Source: VXNE01 sp965203615
GTDB taxonomy: Bacteria > Pseudomonadota > Gammaproteobacteria > Pseudomonadales > Azotimanducaceae
Direction: 5' to 3'
Length of the DNA: 64,000 nt
Assembly: GCA_965203615.1 (NCBI GenBank)
Contig: OZ241900.1
Location: 3,038,001 to 3,102,000 of the forward strand
The translations under genes were made by a program, and so were the position numbers. Shown here in pieces: positions 50,700 through 59,935 of the stretch; within the stretch, counting starts at the first letter, position 1, and each line of letters starts with the position of its first letter. The notes beneath the pieces were generated by a model. It ran no database searches, was not told the DNA's origin, and worked only from the letters and a program-made list of their open reading frames with translations.

Positions 50700-51620
50700 A
50701 TGGGACGGTTGGATGACAGGGTTGCCGTGGTGACAGGCGCGGGTCGGGGCATCGGGCGCGAAATCGCGCTGCTGCTGGCGGCCGAGGGCGCGCAAGTCGT
50801 CGTCAACGATCTCGGCGGTGCTACGGATGGCACCGGCGGCGGCACTATCGCCGAAAACGTCGTTGCCGAGATAGAGGCGGCCGGCGGCAGGGCGGTGGCG
50901 AATACCCAGTCCGTTGCCACGGTGGAAGGCGGAGAGTCTATGCTCGCATCCGCCGTTGACAACTTTGGTGGCATGGACATCCTGGTCAACAACGCCGGCA
51001 TCCTGCGCGACCGGTCGATTTTCAACCTGGAAGAGGCGGACTGGGACGCCGTCATCGACGTGCACCTTCGCGGCCACTACTGCTGCTCGCGGCCTTTCGC
51101 CAGGTACGTGCGGGAGACGGGCCGCACGGGTTGCCGGATCATCAACTTCTCCAGCGTCTCCGGCCTGTTTGGCAACTTCGGACAATCGAACTACGGCGCG
51201 GCGAAGGCGGGAATAGCGGGATTCTCGCGAGTGCTTGCGCTCGAGCTCGCCAAGTACGGCTGCACCGTGAACACGATCTCGCCCGGCGCGATGACCCGCA
51301 TGACGATTCCCCTACGCGAAGCCCGGGGCGAGACGGTGACAGAACAGGAAATGGAGACGGGCGGCCCGCAGCATATCGCGCCTGTGGTCGCCTGGCTGTG
51401 CACGGAGGAGGCGGCGGGTATCTCCGCGCAGATCGTCCAATGTGGCCGGGGCATTGTCGGGATCATGCAGCAGCCGGCGGTCATCAGGAGCTTTCAGAAG
51501 CGCGATAGCGGTCTCTGGACGATCGATGAACTGGATGAATGCATGCCGCACCTGCTGGAAGCGCATCGCGCCAATGTCGAAGCCGCACAGCAATCGGGCG
51601 CGCCGGACACGGTCGGCTAG
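50700..51620 (+). CDS. Short-chain dehydrogenase/reductase, HSD17B4-like
   Basis: This protein of 306 residues has the NAD(P) loop TGAGRGIGREIALLLA (12-27), NNAGILRDRSI, the Ser of NFSSVSGLFGNFGQSNYGAAKAG with the Tyr-x-x-x-Lys pair, and TRMTIPL. The order VAVVTGAGRGIGRE and NNAGILRD matches bacterial relatives of the peroxisomal 3-hydroxyacyl-CoA dehydrogenase. A role in lipid or steroid beta-oxidation is likely. Start ATG 50700 follows GGCGAGG. Confidence 0.88.
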   Translation: MGRLDDRVAVVTGAGRGIGREIALLLAAEGAQVVVNDLGGATDGTGGGTIAENVVAEIEAAGGRAVANTQSVATVEGGESMLASAVDNFGGMDILVNNAGILRDRSIFNLEEADWDAVIDVHLRGHYCCSRPFARYVRETGRTGCRIINFSSVSGLFGNFGQSNYGAAKAGIAGFSRVLALELAKYGCTVNTISPGAMTRMTIPLREARGETVTEQEMETGGPQHIAPVVAWLCTEEAAGISAQIVQCGRGIVGIMQQPAVIRSFQKRDSGLWTIDELDECMPHLLEAHRANVEAAQQSGAPDTVG

Positions 51621-51758
51621 CAGGCAGCGACGGGCGCCGGCGCTGTTTGTCCAGACCATAAGAGATTCTGGAAGCTCCCATACCAATTTCTTATCGGAAA
51701 GCCGCGAAGTTGAAGTATCGGGACCCTTCGCGCTAAGGTCGGGCCGCGAGGGGACGCC

Positions 51759-52637
51759 ATGAACGAAGCCACAACGATGGAGACGCCGTCGGGGAAATCC
51801 GCGTCAGACGAGAATTTTCCCGTTGCCACCCGCCTGTTGCCGGCGCGGTTGAGGTCGCATATCGCGACGTTCTATGCCTATGCGCGGGCGATCGACGACA
51901 TCGCCGACAATCCCGATCTCAAACCGGCGGACAAGATCGAGCGCCTGGACGGATTCGCCAGGGCCGTGAGCGGTGTCGGTTCGATGAATCCCGCCTTCCG
52001 CAAAGCCTACGAGCTCAATCGCAGCCTGGCCGCGACGCAGGTGTCGGACCGGCATTGCGTCGACCTGGTGCAGGCATTCAAGCAGGATGCGACGAAACAG
52101 CGCTACGACAACTGGGATGACCTGATCAGCTATTGCAATCTCTCCGCAGCGCCCGTCGGTCGCTACCTGGTCGATCTTCACGGTGAGTCGACGAACGTGT
52201 ACCCGGCTTCCGATGCCCTGTGCAACGCGCTGCAGGTGCTTAACCACGTGCAGGATTGCCAGGATGACTACAAGGACCTGAACCGGGTTTACCTGCCCCG
52301 CAACTGGATGGATGAAGCAGGTGCCGATGTTCACGCGCTCAACGGCAAGCGCTCGACGAAGGCCTTGCGTCGGGTGTTCGATCTCTGCCTCGATGCCACC
52401 GATGGATTGCTGGAGGTGGCTGGCCGACTGCCGGGCAGGCTTCGCAACCCCCGTCTGGCCGTGGACGCGGCGGTGATTGTCTCCATTGCCCAGAAACTCA
52501 GCGCCGAACTTCGCCGGCGGGATCCGCTGGCGGAGCGGGTAGTGCTCACCAAGATGCAATATGCCGCATGCTGCGGATACGGCATCGGACGGGTCATGTT
52601 CCGAAGCGTGTTCCCTCCAAGACGCCGACGCGGCTAG
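51759..52637 (+). CDS. hpnC: Hydroxysqualene synthase HpnC
   Basis: This protein of 292 residues belongs to the trans-isoprenyl diphosphate (squalene/phytoene synthase) family. The two Asp-rich motifs are YAYARAIDDIADN and LNHVQDCQDDYKDLN. With HpnD and HpnE it makes squalene without a one-step synthase: HpnC turns presqualene diphosphate into hydroxysqualene. It is followed by a repeat block and then hpnD. A second in-frame ATG (METPSGK) lies six codons downstream. Confidence 0.9.
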   Translation: MNEATTMETPSGKSASDENFPVATRLLPARLRSHIATFYAYARAIDDIADNPDLKPADKIERLDGFARAVSGVGSMNPAFRKAYELNRSLAATQVSDRHCVDLVQAFKQDATKQRYDNWDDLISYCNLSAAPVGRYLVDLHGESTNVYPASDALCNALQVLNHVQDCQDDYKDLNRVYLPRNWMDEAGADVHALNGKRSTKALRRVFDLCLDATDGLLEVAGRLPGRLRNPRLAVDAAVIVSIAQKLSAELRRRDPLAERVVLTKMQYAACCGYGIGRVMFRSVFPPRRRRG

Positions 52638-52652
52638 GTCCCGACACGACTT

Positions 52653-53119
52653 CCATGGAACAAATGCCTCCGGGGAGCGCGAGCGACCGGGGGCGCTTGG
52701 TCCATGGTCGACGAGTGGGGCCGGGGCGGAGCCTTCAGCCGGGGAGCGCGAGGGGGAACCCCTCGCAAGAAAACAGCCTTCAGCCGGGGAGCGCGAGGGG
52801 GAACCCCTCGCAAGAAAACAGCCTTCAGCCGGGGAGCGCGAGGGGATACCCCTCGCATGGAACAAACGCCTCCGGGGAGCGCCAGCGACCGGGGGCGCTT
52901 GGTCCATGGGCGACGAGCGGGGCCGGGCCACAGGCGAAGCCGAAGGCGCCGACTGTGGGGCACTTTCATGGAACAAATGCCTCCGGGGAGCGCGAGCGAC
53001 CGGGGGCGCTTGTTCCATGCGCGACGAGCGGGGCCGGGCCACAGGCGAAGCCGAAGGCGCCGGCTGTGGGGCACTCGCAAGAGAAAGCTCGAAGCCGAAG
53101 GCTGCGGCTGTGGGGCATT
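52653..53119. repeat. Composite repeat block between hpnC and hpnD
   Basis: Three CCATGG-bounded stems (from 52653, about 52856 and about 52969) alternate with CCACAGGCGAAGCCGAAGG-type stems. In the middle are about 2.75 copies of a 45-bp unit (52734-52857) with GAGGGGGAACCCCTC hairpins. The block fills the 529-base gap between hpnC and hpnD apart from the edges. No protein is supported. It may weaken or separate transcription of the hpn genes. Confidence 0.8.
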
Positions 53120-53166
53120 CACGTCATTCGATGCCGGCATGATTCCGACGCGGGCGGGGTCTGACG

Positions 53167-54042
53167 ATGCACTCGCGGACCGTCGCCCGTGACTCGACCC
53201 GGAATGCCCCGAATCCGTGGGAACATGTGCAGCGCGTCGTTGCCGAGTCGAGTTCATCGTTCCTCTGGGGTATGCGCGTGTTGCCGGGCGAACGACGGCG
53301 CGCGATGTACGCGATTTACGCCTTCTGCCGCGAGGTGGACGATATCGCCGACGAGCCGGGGAAAGTTGCCGACAAGAGAAGCGGGCTTGCGCGTTGGCGG
53401 GAAGAGATCCGCAGCCTGTACGACGGACGGCCGACTCAACCCACCACGCGGGCGTTGCTGCCGGCGGTACAGCGTTTCGATTTGCCGGCCGACGAGTTCT
53501 TCGCCGTCATAGACGGCATGGAGACGGACGCGGCGCCGACCGTTCGGATGCGGACGCTGGATGATTTGCTGCGCTATTGCCGCAGGGTCGCGGGCGCGGT
53601 CGGCATCCTGTCGGTGCATGTCTTCGGGGTGCCCGGCGAGCCGGGTCCGCGCATCGCGCGGGCACTGGGGAACGCGTTCCAGTTGACGAACGTCCTGCGC
53701 GACCTGAAAGAGGATGCGGCGTTGGGGCGCCTGTACGTGCCGCTGGATCTGCTTGGCAAGCACGGCGTCCCCCACGAGTCGCTCGACGCGGTATTCGTCC
53801 ATCCCGGATTTGCGGATGTCTGCGCCGAACTGTCCGACCTCGCGCGCGGCTACTACAGCGAAGCCGAAAGACTGATCGGGGAGTTGGGATCGCGAAGGAT
53901 GCGACCTGCGGTCATCATGATGGCGGTGTATCGAGAGACGTTTGAGCGCCTGCAAGCCCGCGGCTGGGCACGCGTCGACGAACGCGTTCGACTGTCGCGC
54001 GGGCGCAGGTTCTGGCTCGCGCTCCGGCACGGTCTGTTCTGA
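53167..54042 (+). CDS. hpnD: Presqualene diphosphate synthase HpnD
   Basis: This protein of 291 residues is a squalene/phytoene synthase-family enzyme with MYAIYAFCREVDDIADEP as the first Asp motif and QLTNVLRDLKEDAALGR as the second. It couples two farnesyl diphosphates to presqualene diphosphate. It is followed by hpnE after five bases. The ATG (MHSRTVARD) follows TCTGACG without a strong Shine-Dalgarno; an internal start nearer NAPNPWEH cannot be excluded. Confidence 0.92.
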   Translation: MHSRTVARDSTRNAPNPWEHVQRVVAESSSSFLWGMRVLPGERRRAMYAIYAFCREVDDIADEPGKVADKRSGLARWREEIRSLYDGRPTQPTTRALLPAVQRFDLPADEFFAVIDGMETDAAPTVRMRTLDDLLRYCRRVAGAVGILSVHVFGVPGEPGPRIARALGNAFQLTNVLRDLKEDAALGRLYVPLDLLGKHGVPHESLDAVFVHPGFADVCAELSDLARGYYSEAERLIGELGSRRMRPAVIMMAVYRETFERLQARGWARVDERVRLSRGRRFWLALRHGLF

Positions 54043-54047
54043 CCGCG

Positions 54048-55307
54048 GTGAGCGAACCGAGAACACACGTCGTTGGCGGGGGTGTGGCGGGTCTCTCTGC
54101 GGCGGTATCCCTGGTTCGCGCGGGGCGCGCCGTCACCCTCTACGAAGCGAGTGGACAGGCCGGGGGACGCTGCCGGTCCTACGTCGATGCCAGGCTCGGT
54201 TGCATGATCGACAACGGCAACCACCTGTTGCTGAGTGGCAACAGCGCCGTGATGCGTTTCCTTGGCGAGATTGGCGCCGGCGATGCGCTGGTGGGTCCTG
54301 CCTCGGCCCGGTTTCCGTTCCTCGACCTGCGTTCGGGCAAGCGGTGGTGTCTGCGTCCGAATCGCGGGCCGATCCCCTGGTGGATCCTCGACAGGAAGCG
54401 GCGGGTGCCCGATACCAGCCCCTGGAGCTATGTTGGAGCGGTGTCCTTCGCCACCGCCGGGCCTCGCCGGACGGTCGCGGACCTGGTCGGCGAGGCCGGC
54501 GCGCTGTTCGAGAGATTCTGGGAGCCGCTGGCGGTGGCGGCGTTGAACACGCCGGCGAGCACCGGCGCCGCGCGCCTGTTATGGCCCGTGCTGCGGGAGA
54601 CGTTTTTCAGGGGCGAGTCTTTCTGCCGGCCCCGGATAGCCCGAACGGGGCTCTCGGCCGCATTTGTGGATCCCGCGCTCGAATTCCTGCGAGATCAAGG
54701 CGCGGTTGTGCATTTTGGCCGCCGGCTGCGTGCGATGGCGGCCGGGCAGGGCAGGGCGACGCACCTGGATTTCGGTGTGGAGACGTTAGCGTTGGGGTGT
54801 GGCGACTCCGTAGTGCTGGCGGTGCCACCCTCCGCTGTCGCCGGCCTGGTGCCCGGGCTGACTGTCCCGAGGCGTAGCCACGCCGTCGTGAATGCGCACT
54901 TTCGTTTGCCGGCCCCTGCCGGACTACCGGCGGAACTGCCGTTTCTCGGATTGATCGGAGGCGTGGCGCAATGGCTCTTCGTTCGGGGCGACGTCGCGTC
55001 GGTGACGGTCAGTGCCGCCGATGCGCTGGCGGCCGAGCCAGCCGAAACCATCGCCCGGAAGACCTGGAACGATGTCTCGCTGGCACTGGACCTCGAACAG
55101 GAAACGTTGCCGACGTACCGCATCCTCAAGGAAAGGCGCGCCACCTTCGCTCAGACTCCGGAGGAAATCCGCCGCCGTCCGGCAACGCGGGAAGCGTTCG
55201 CCAACGTGTACCTGGCAGGGGACTGGGTGGATACCGGCATCCCGGCGACGATCGAAGGCGCGGTGCGCTCGGGCCACATGGCCGCCCGTGCCATTGCGGG
55301 GAAATGA
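54048..55307 (+). CDS. hpnE: Hydroxysqualene dehydroxylase HpnE
   Basis: This FAD-dependent amine-oxidase-like protein of 419 residues has the Rossmann start HVVGGGVAGLSAAVSLVRAG, YEASGQAGGRCRS, and the C-terminal FAD loop YLAGDWVDTGIPATIEGAVRSG. It reduces hydroxysqualene to squalene, completing the HpnCDE route. No squalene-hopene cyclase is visible in this window. The gene is tightly coupled to hpnD. Confidence 0.93.
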   Translation: MSEPRTHVVGGGVAGLSAAVSLVRAGRAVTLYEASGQAGGRCRSYVDARLGCMIDNGNHLLLSGNSAVMRFLGEIGAGDALVGPASARFPFLDLRSGKRWCLRPNRGPIPWWILDRKRRVPDTSPWSYVGAVSFATAGPRRTVADLVGEAGALFERFWEPLAVAALNTPASTGAARLLWPVLRETFFRGESFCRPRIARTGLSAAFVDPALEFLRDQGAVVHFGRRLRAMAAGQGRATHLDFGVETLALGCGDSVVLAVPPSAVAGLVPGLTVPRRSHAVVNAHFRLPAPAGLPAELPFLGLIGGVAQWLFVRGDVASVTVSAADALAAEPAETIARKTWNDVSLALDLEQETLPTYRILKERRATFAQTPEEIRRRPATREAFANVYLAGDWVDTGIPATIEGAVRSGHMAARAIAGK

Positions 55308-55319
55308 ACGGTCCGGGTG

Positions 55320-55387
55320 AGTGCCCCTCAGCCGCAGCCTTCGGCTTCGCCTGTGGCCCGGCCCCGCTCGTCGGCCATGGAAGGTTC
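55320..55387. repeat. Single partial copy of the two-hairpin repeat
   Basis: TGCCCCTCAGCCGCAGCCTTCGG, followed by CCTGTGGCCCGGCCCC and GTCGGCCATGG, corresponds to the first stem of the repeat with a truncated second stem. It sits between hpnE and the convergent LolA-like gene. Confidence 0.65.
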
Positions 55388-55413
55388 GGCTCGGTGGAGT
55401 TACCTCGCCGACG

Positions 55414-56238
55414 TCAACGTGCGCGTCTGAGCCCCGTCTGGGTGAAGTCGCCGTCGTCGAGGTCCGTTCCGAACTCATAGTCGGCCCAGGTCAGCACGGT
55501 GCTCTTCCCGGTGAGATGGTTGACCATGGTCATTTCGTCCGCGTGCCAGTACGCGTCCAGGTACAGTTGGTAGCCTTTCACGGTGAGTGTTTTCAGGTGC
55601 GCGTCCTTGCGGTCGTAGTATTCGACCTTCCGCAGGCGGTCACCCTCCCGGTCCTGCCAGGTTACCTGCCGGATATAACCCGATCGCTTGTCGACAGGGA
55701 AGCGTTCCGATACCGCGCATGTGAACTCCTCGTTGTCACCGCAAGGTTCGTCGCGCAGATACCGGTACGTGAACTTCTCCACCTCCTGGGCGCTCATGTC
55801 CTCATAGGCGAATTCGCTGCCCATGAAGGAACCCGATCGGTTGGCGGAGCTTATGCGCTTTACGCGCTTGAGCGCGGGCAGGTAGAGCCACTGCTCGTCT
55901 GCCTCCTCCTTGTGCGCGTATATGAGCAAGGCGGTTCCCTCGACGTCGCGCGGCTGATCGAAGACGAACATGCTCTTGTCTCCGTCGCCCTCGACCTCCA
56001 GCACCTTCACCCGGAGTTGGCGGCGGCTTTCCCGTCCCTGCCTGTTGCGCAGCACCATGGTCTGGCGAGCCGTGAAATTGCCGAATCCCTTCTTGCTGTC
56101 GCGGGCTTCTATCGCGAGCGCAAGGCCCAGCGCTTCGGGGCTCGACTCGTCCGATGCCGCCAGCAGTGGGGCGCAGGGAAAGAGGGTCAGGGACAGCAAT
56201 AGCCCGGACCGAAACGGGGCGCGGTGCGCGCTGCTCAT
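55414..56238 (-). CDS. Outer membrane lipoprotein-sorting (LolA-like) protein
   Basis: This protein of 274 residues has a signal peptide (SGLLLSLTLFPCAPLLA) and a single LolA-like fold: FGNFTARQTMVLRNRQG, FVFDQPRDVEGTALLIY, QWLYLPALKRVKRIS, FAYEDMSAQEVEKFTY. Such proteins pair with RND exporters, and here the ATG overlaps the exporter stop by ATGA. It probably chaperones a lipid or lipoprotein from the RND protein towards the outer membrane. Confidence 0.88.
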   Translation of the reverse strand: MSSAHRAPFRSGLLLSLTLFPCAPLLAASDESSPEALGLALAIEARDSKKGFGNFTARQTMVLRNRQGRESRRQLRVKVLEVEGDGDKSMFVFDQPRDVEGTALLIYAHKEEADEQWLYLPALKRVKRISSANRSGSFMGSEFAYEDMSAQEVEKFTYRYLRDEPCGDNEEFTCAVSERFPVDKRSGYIRQVTWQDREGDRLRKVEYYDRKDAHLKTLTVKGYQLYLDAYWHADEMTMVNHLTGKSTVLTWADYEFGTDLDDGDFTQTGLRRAR

Positions 56239-58547
56239 GATTTTCTCCTATCGATGGCCATCAACAGCGGGGGCAGCAGCAGGAAATCGGCGAGGAGTGC
56301 GAATCCTATGGTGATGGTGACCAGCAGGCCGAGCGCCCAACTGACTTCGAATCCCGACGAAGCGAACACCAGGAATCCCGCCGCCAGTACCGCGGTGGTT
56401 GTCCAGAGCGCCTGACCGACGGAACGGAAGGTCGCTCGCACGGCTTCGGGCGCGGCGAGGCCTTCGCGACGGGCTCTCTGGTACTTGGTCAGGAAATGCG
56501 TCGTGTCGTCGACGACGATGCCGAAGGCGATGGCGGTCATCACCGAACCGGCGAGTCCGACCTGGCCGACGAGATAACCCCAGAGACCGAACGCCATCGC
56601 TGCGGGAATGAAATTCGGGACCAGGCTGACGACACCGAGACGCGGACTCTTCAGGACCCATACCAGGATGAGCGAGATGAGCGCCATGGCGATGATCGTG
56701 GCGCGGAGCATGCTATCGATGTTCCTCTGCGAGAGGTGGGCGAAAGTCATGCTGAAACCCGTGGCCGGGGTCGTGAGCTGCGGGGCGTTCTCGTCAAGCC
56801 ATCCTTGCGCCCGCGAATCAAGTTGGCGCTGGTCCTCCGCCGTCAGGTTGCCCCGCGTCGCTACGGTCATGCGGGTCGCCGATTTTGCGATGTCTATGCG
56901 GTCGTTGAGGTCCCTGCCGAATGGCAGCGACAGCTCGTAGAGCAAGAGGTATTGCGCGGCGAGGGACGCTTCGTCGGGCAGGCGATAGTAGGCTGGATCG
57001 TCGCCGTGCATGTTCTTGTTCAGGCGCTTCATGATGTCCGGAAAGGCCTGCACGTAGCTTACTTCCGGCTGCTCGCGGCACCACTCGGCGAAGGCATTGA
57101 CGGCGCGCAGGTACTCGGGGTCGGTAATACCGCCCTCGCTTCCCGAGTCGAGCGAATACTCGAGGGATTCCAGCCCGGTCAGGTTCGCGATGACGAAGTC
57201 CGTGTCGCGCCTGAACTCGTAACGCTCGTCGAAATACCGCGTCCAGTTGTCGGTCAGTTCTATGCGCCAGATTCCGGACACCAGGACCACGGTGACCAGG
57301 CTGACGGACCAAAGCAGGAGCTTGCGTCGCTCGATGACAACGGTGGCGAACCGATCGAAGAGGCCCGGCCGTGTCTCGCTTGCGTCCTCGGACGGCCGGC
57401 GCGCGCGCAGTGGCAGGATCGATAGCAGGGCGGGCAGCAGTGTCACGGAATAGAGCAGCGCGCACATCACGCCGAACGCCACGAGATTGCCGAGAACGTG
57501 AAACGGGGGCGAGTCCGAGGCGTTCAGGCTCAGGAAGGCGATGGCGGTCGTGATGGAGGTAAGGCACACGGGATGCATATTGCTGCGAAGCGATTCCATG
57601 ATCGCCCGGTCCTTGTCGAGGCCCTGACGCAGACCCGCCAGCGCGGTAGTCACGATGTGTATCGAGTCCGCGACCGCGATGGTCATGATAATGATGGGTA
57701 CGCCCGCGTTGACGGGGCTGAAAACGGTATCGACCCACCCGGCAAACCCCATGGTCGTGTTTACCGTGAAGATGAGGGTCAACATCACCGCGATGGTCGC
57801 GAGCACGGAGCGCAACAGGGCGATGGTGGCGAGAAGGATGACGAGGAGCACGATCGGAGAGAGATTCTCCATGTCGCTCCTGGTGGCATCGGCGAAGGCC
57901 CGATTCATCACCACGTCGCCGGTGACGTAGTAGGCGATATCCGGATGGCTTGCGCGGGAATCGTCCAGCAGCGCATCGAGATGGTCGGTGATTTCCACCA
58001 CCGCCGCGTCCGCCTCGTCGGGCAGGGCGAAGTTGATCGCCAGACCGGCTACGCGCCCGTCGCGGGAAACCAGCTGGCCCGAGATTTCGACCGCGTCAAG
58101 GGCGATCTGCCGGATTCGCCCCAGGTCATCGTCGGTCAGGTCCGCGGCGCCAAAGACCAGCGGTTCGACCGCCAGGTCGTCGTCGACCGCCTCGCTATGG
58201 TTGTAATTGGTGAGGGAATCGACTCGCGTGGAGTACGGCACCCGCCACGCTGATTCGGTCAGCACCTCGATGGCGCCGAGGGTCTCGCGAGTGAACACGT
58301 TGCCGTCTTGCGGCGCGATGGCGATGAGCGCGGTCTTGGATTCGGAGAAGGTGGCCTCCAGCGCGTCGAGCGCGGCGAGTTGCGGATTGCCCTCGTCGAA
58401 CAGGATGCGATGGTCGTTGGTGACGCCGATGCGGGGTACGCCGGCCGTCATCGCGAGCATGAGCAGGGCGGCGAGCCCGACTACGGGCCAGCGGTGCCGC
58501 AGAACGAAGTTGCCGTAACGATCCATCCGGGGTTGGGCTTCGGCCAT
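56235..58547 (-). CDS. RND/MMPL-family lipid exporter
   Basis: This protein of 770 residues has two repeats of six membrane segments separated by periplasmic loops (FVLRHRWPVVGLAALLMLAM; FNINVTNM-type loops; VLKSPRLGVVSLVPNFIPAAMAFGLW). An RND-type Asp/Asn pair occurs in the SSD regions (VADSIHIVTT, GIVVDDTTHFL). Two-gene LolA-like/RND units of this kind export lipids; the link to the nearby squalene genes is tempting but not shown. It is coupled to the LolA-like gene. Upstream is the MpaB-like gene, with four bases between them. Confidence 0.87.
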   Translation of the reverse strand: MAEAQPRMDRYGNFVLRHRWPVVGLAALLMLAMTAGVPRIGVTNDHRILFDEGNPQLAALDALEATFSESKTALIAIAPQDGNVFTRETLGAIEVLTESAWRVPYSTRVDSLTNYNHSEAVDDDLAVEPLVFGAADLTDDDLGRIRQIALDAVEISGQLVSRDGRVAGLAINFALPDEADAAVVEITDHLDALLDDSRASHPDIAYYVTGDVVMNRAFADATRSDMENLSPIVLLVILLATIALLRSVLATIAVMLTLIFTVNTTMGFAGWVDTVFSPVNAGVPIIIMTIAVADSIHIVTTALAGLRQGLDKDRAIMESLRSNMHPVCLTSITTAIAFLSLNASDSPPFHVLGNLVAFGVMCALLYSVTLLPALLSILPLRARRPSEDASETRPGLFDRFATVVIERRKLLLWSVSLVTVVLVSGIWRIELTDNWTRYFDERYEFRRDTDFVIANLTGLESLEYSLDSGSEGGITDPEYLRAVNAFAEWCREQPEVSYVQAFPDIMKRLNKNMHGDDPAYYRLPDEASLAAQYLLLYELSLPFGRDLNDRIDIAKSATRMTVATRGNLTAEDQRQLDSRAQGWLDENAPQLTTPATGFSMTFAHLSQRNIDSMLRATIIAMALISLILVWVLKSPRLGVVSLVPNFIPAAMAFGLWGYLVGQVGLAGSVMTAIAFGIVVDDTTHFLTKYQRARREGLAAPEAVRATFRSVGQALWTTTAVLAAGFLVFASSGFEVSWALGLLVTITIGFALLADFLLLPPLLMAIDRRKS

Positions 58548-58551
58548 GGCG

Positions 58552-59721
58552 CTACCAGGGATTGGACTTCGATGACTCCGCGTGGTCGGGCAGCCGGTAG
58601 CTCGGCCCGCCTTCTTCGTACTCGGAGATCTCGAGAAGCTGCGTGAAATTCTGTGATCGGAGCAGTTGCTTGCTCCTGAGGAGGCGCTGAAAGCGTTGTT
58701 TCGTCCGCCAGGCGAACAGCGTTCCCGTCGTGTTCATCTTCGGAAATCTCAACGCATCGGCGAGGTCGTCGCCGATCAGGGCGCGGGAAATGCGGTAGGC
58801 AAGCGCCTTGACGGATTCCGCCTCTTGCGGGTTTTCTATGCTCGCGGTCACCGGGATGGCGGCGATCAGGGCGTTCGCCGTGGCCGCGCAATCCTCATCC
58901 GGAGGCGGCTCGCACATGTAGGCGATGTCGAATATCTTTCGCGCCTCCTCTTCGGAGGTGTAGATGACGGCTTCGGGAAGCCCCATGACGTAGCCGGTAT
59001 AGCGCCAGACGTCCATGACGCTCGCCTGCTCTTCCTCGTTGAAATTGGTGCCCACCAACGCCGAGTACTGCAACAGGCGCATGGAAAAGACGGTCAGCGC
59101 AAATGCGAGGTGCGCCGCGCTTATCGGCGTGCCCAGTTCCGCGTTGTCCCAGGTGCCGGAGTGCGTCAGCAGGTGCCTGATGCGGGAGTGAACGAAGCGG
59201 ACGCGCAGGGAGAGCCTGAATCCATCGCCGTCCCTCAGGAGCCCACCGGGATAGAAGACCTCCAGCAACTGGCGGTTGTTCTGCATGAGGCGTCTTTTTC
59301 CGGTGTTGGGGTTCAGCACGCGTCCCGTCGCAAAGAAGGATTTGGCGATCAGCGTGGCGAAACCTTCTATCAGAACGCCACAGACGAACGCGATGAGCAT
59401 GTTCGTGACATTGAGGTTGAAGACGCGGATGGCGGGGCGAAAGGCTTCGTGGTCGAGCCAGGGCGGCGTTTCGGTGTCGACCTGTTGAAAAAAGTCCCGG
59501 AGCGCCTGCGGCGCGCCGTTCAGGCCGCCCTCTTCCTGGTTGATTCCGGCCCTGATGAACCGCGTCAGCTTGTCGTTGGGGAGGGAAGCGATTTCCTCCA
59601 TCACGGGATCCAGCACGGGGTCGCCTATGCATGTGTGTGCCACGTATAGGTCGGCCAGCGTGGGATGGTGGACACGCGCCTTTGCGTAGCCTTCGGTATA
59701 CGCGCTTGGTATTCGCATCAT
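58552..59721 (-). CDS. MpaB/latex-clearing-type oxygenase (DUF2236)
   Basis: This protein of 389 residues starts at ATG 59721 or the neighbouring ATG 59718; longer starts lie in unsupported DNA. It has PPWLDHEAFRPAIRVF, the Arg-His pair typical of this heme family in RFVHSRIRHLLTHSG, and GTPISAAHLAFALTVFSM. Related proteins oxygenate polyisoprene or cleave rubber, while others are uncharacterised. It may be co-transcribed with the RND/LolA-like pair. Confidence 0.85.
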   Translation of the reverse strand: MMRIPSAYTEGYAKARVHHPTLADLYVAHTCIGDPVLDPVMEEIASLPNDKLTRFIRAGINQEEGGLNGAPQALRDFFQQVDTETPPWLDHEAFRPAIRVFNLNVTNMLIAFVCGVLIEGFATLIAKSFFATGRVLNPNTGKRRLMQNNRQLLEVFYPGGLLRDGDGFRLSLRVRFVHSRIRHLLTHSGTWDNAELGTPISAAHLAFALTVFSMRLLQYSALVGTNFNEEEQASVMDVWRYTGYVMGLPEAVIYTSEEEARKIFDIAYMCEPPPDEDCAATANALIAAIPVTASIENPQEAESVKALAYRISRALIGDDLADALRFPKMNTTGTLFAWRTKQRFQRLLRSKQLLRSQNFTQLLEISEYEEGGPSYRLPDHAESSKSNPW

Positions 59722-59935
59722 GCCCGGTGCCGTACACCTCCCCCACCGCAGGGTTCTGGCACCCGAAATCCTCGCTCCTATCGATGGCGTGCAGATGGGG
59801 CGATGCGTTATACCATTGCGCCCACGCCGAAGGAACCGCCGGGCGTGGCGGAAGGGGCGGTGGATCCCCACGTTGCGCAGTCAATGGGATAGAGTGCAGG
59901 CTTTCGCCGTTGTTCCGCGATGAAGGGGGGATTCG

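Noticed and set aside
50039..51055. Minus-strand frame through the SDR gene and ggt start
   Set aside because: Arg/Ala/Pro-rich shadow overlapping two well-supported genes on other frames.
53942..54877. Alternative plus-strand frame across the end of hpnD and hpnE
   Set aside because: No FAD motif or family match; the overlapping hpnE frame has a complete amine-oxidase signature.
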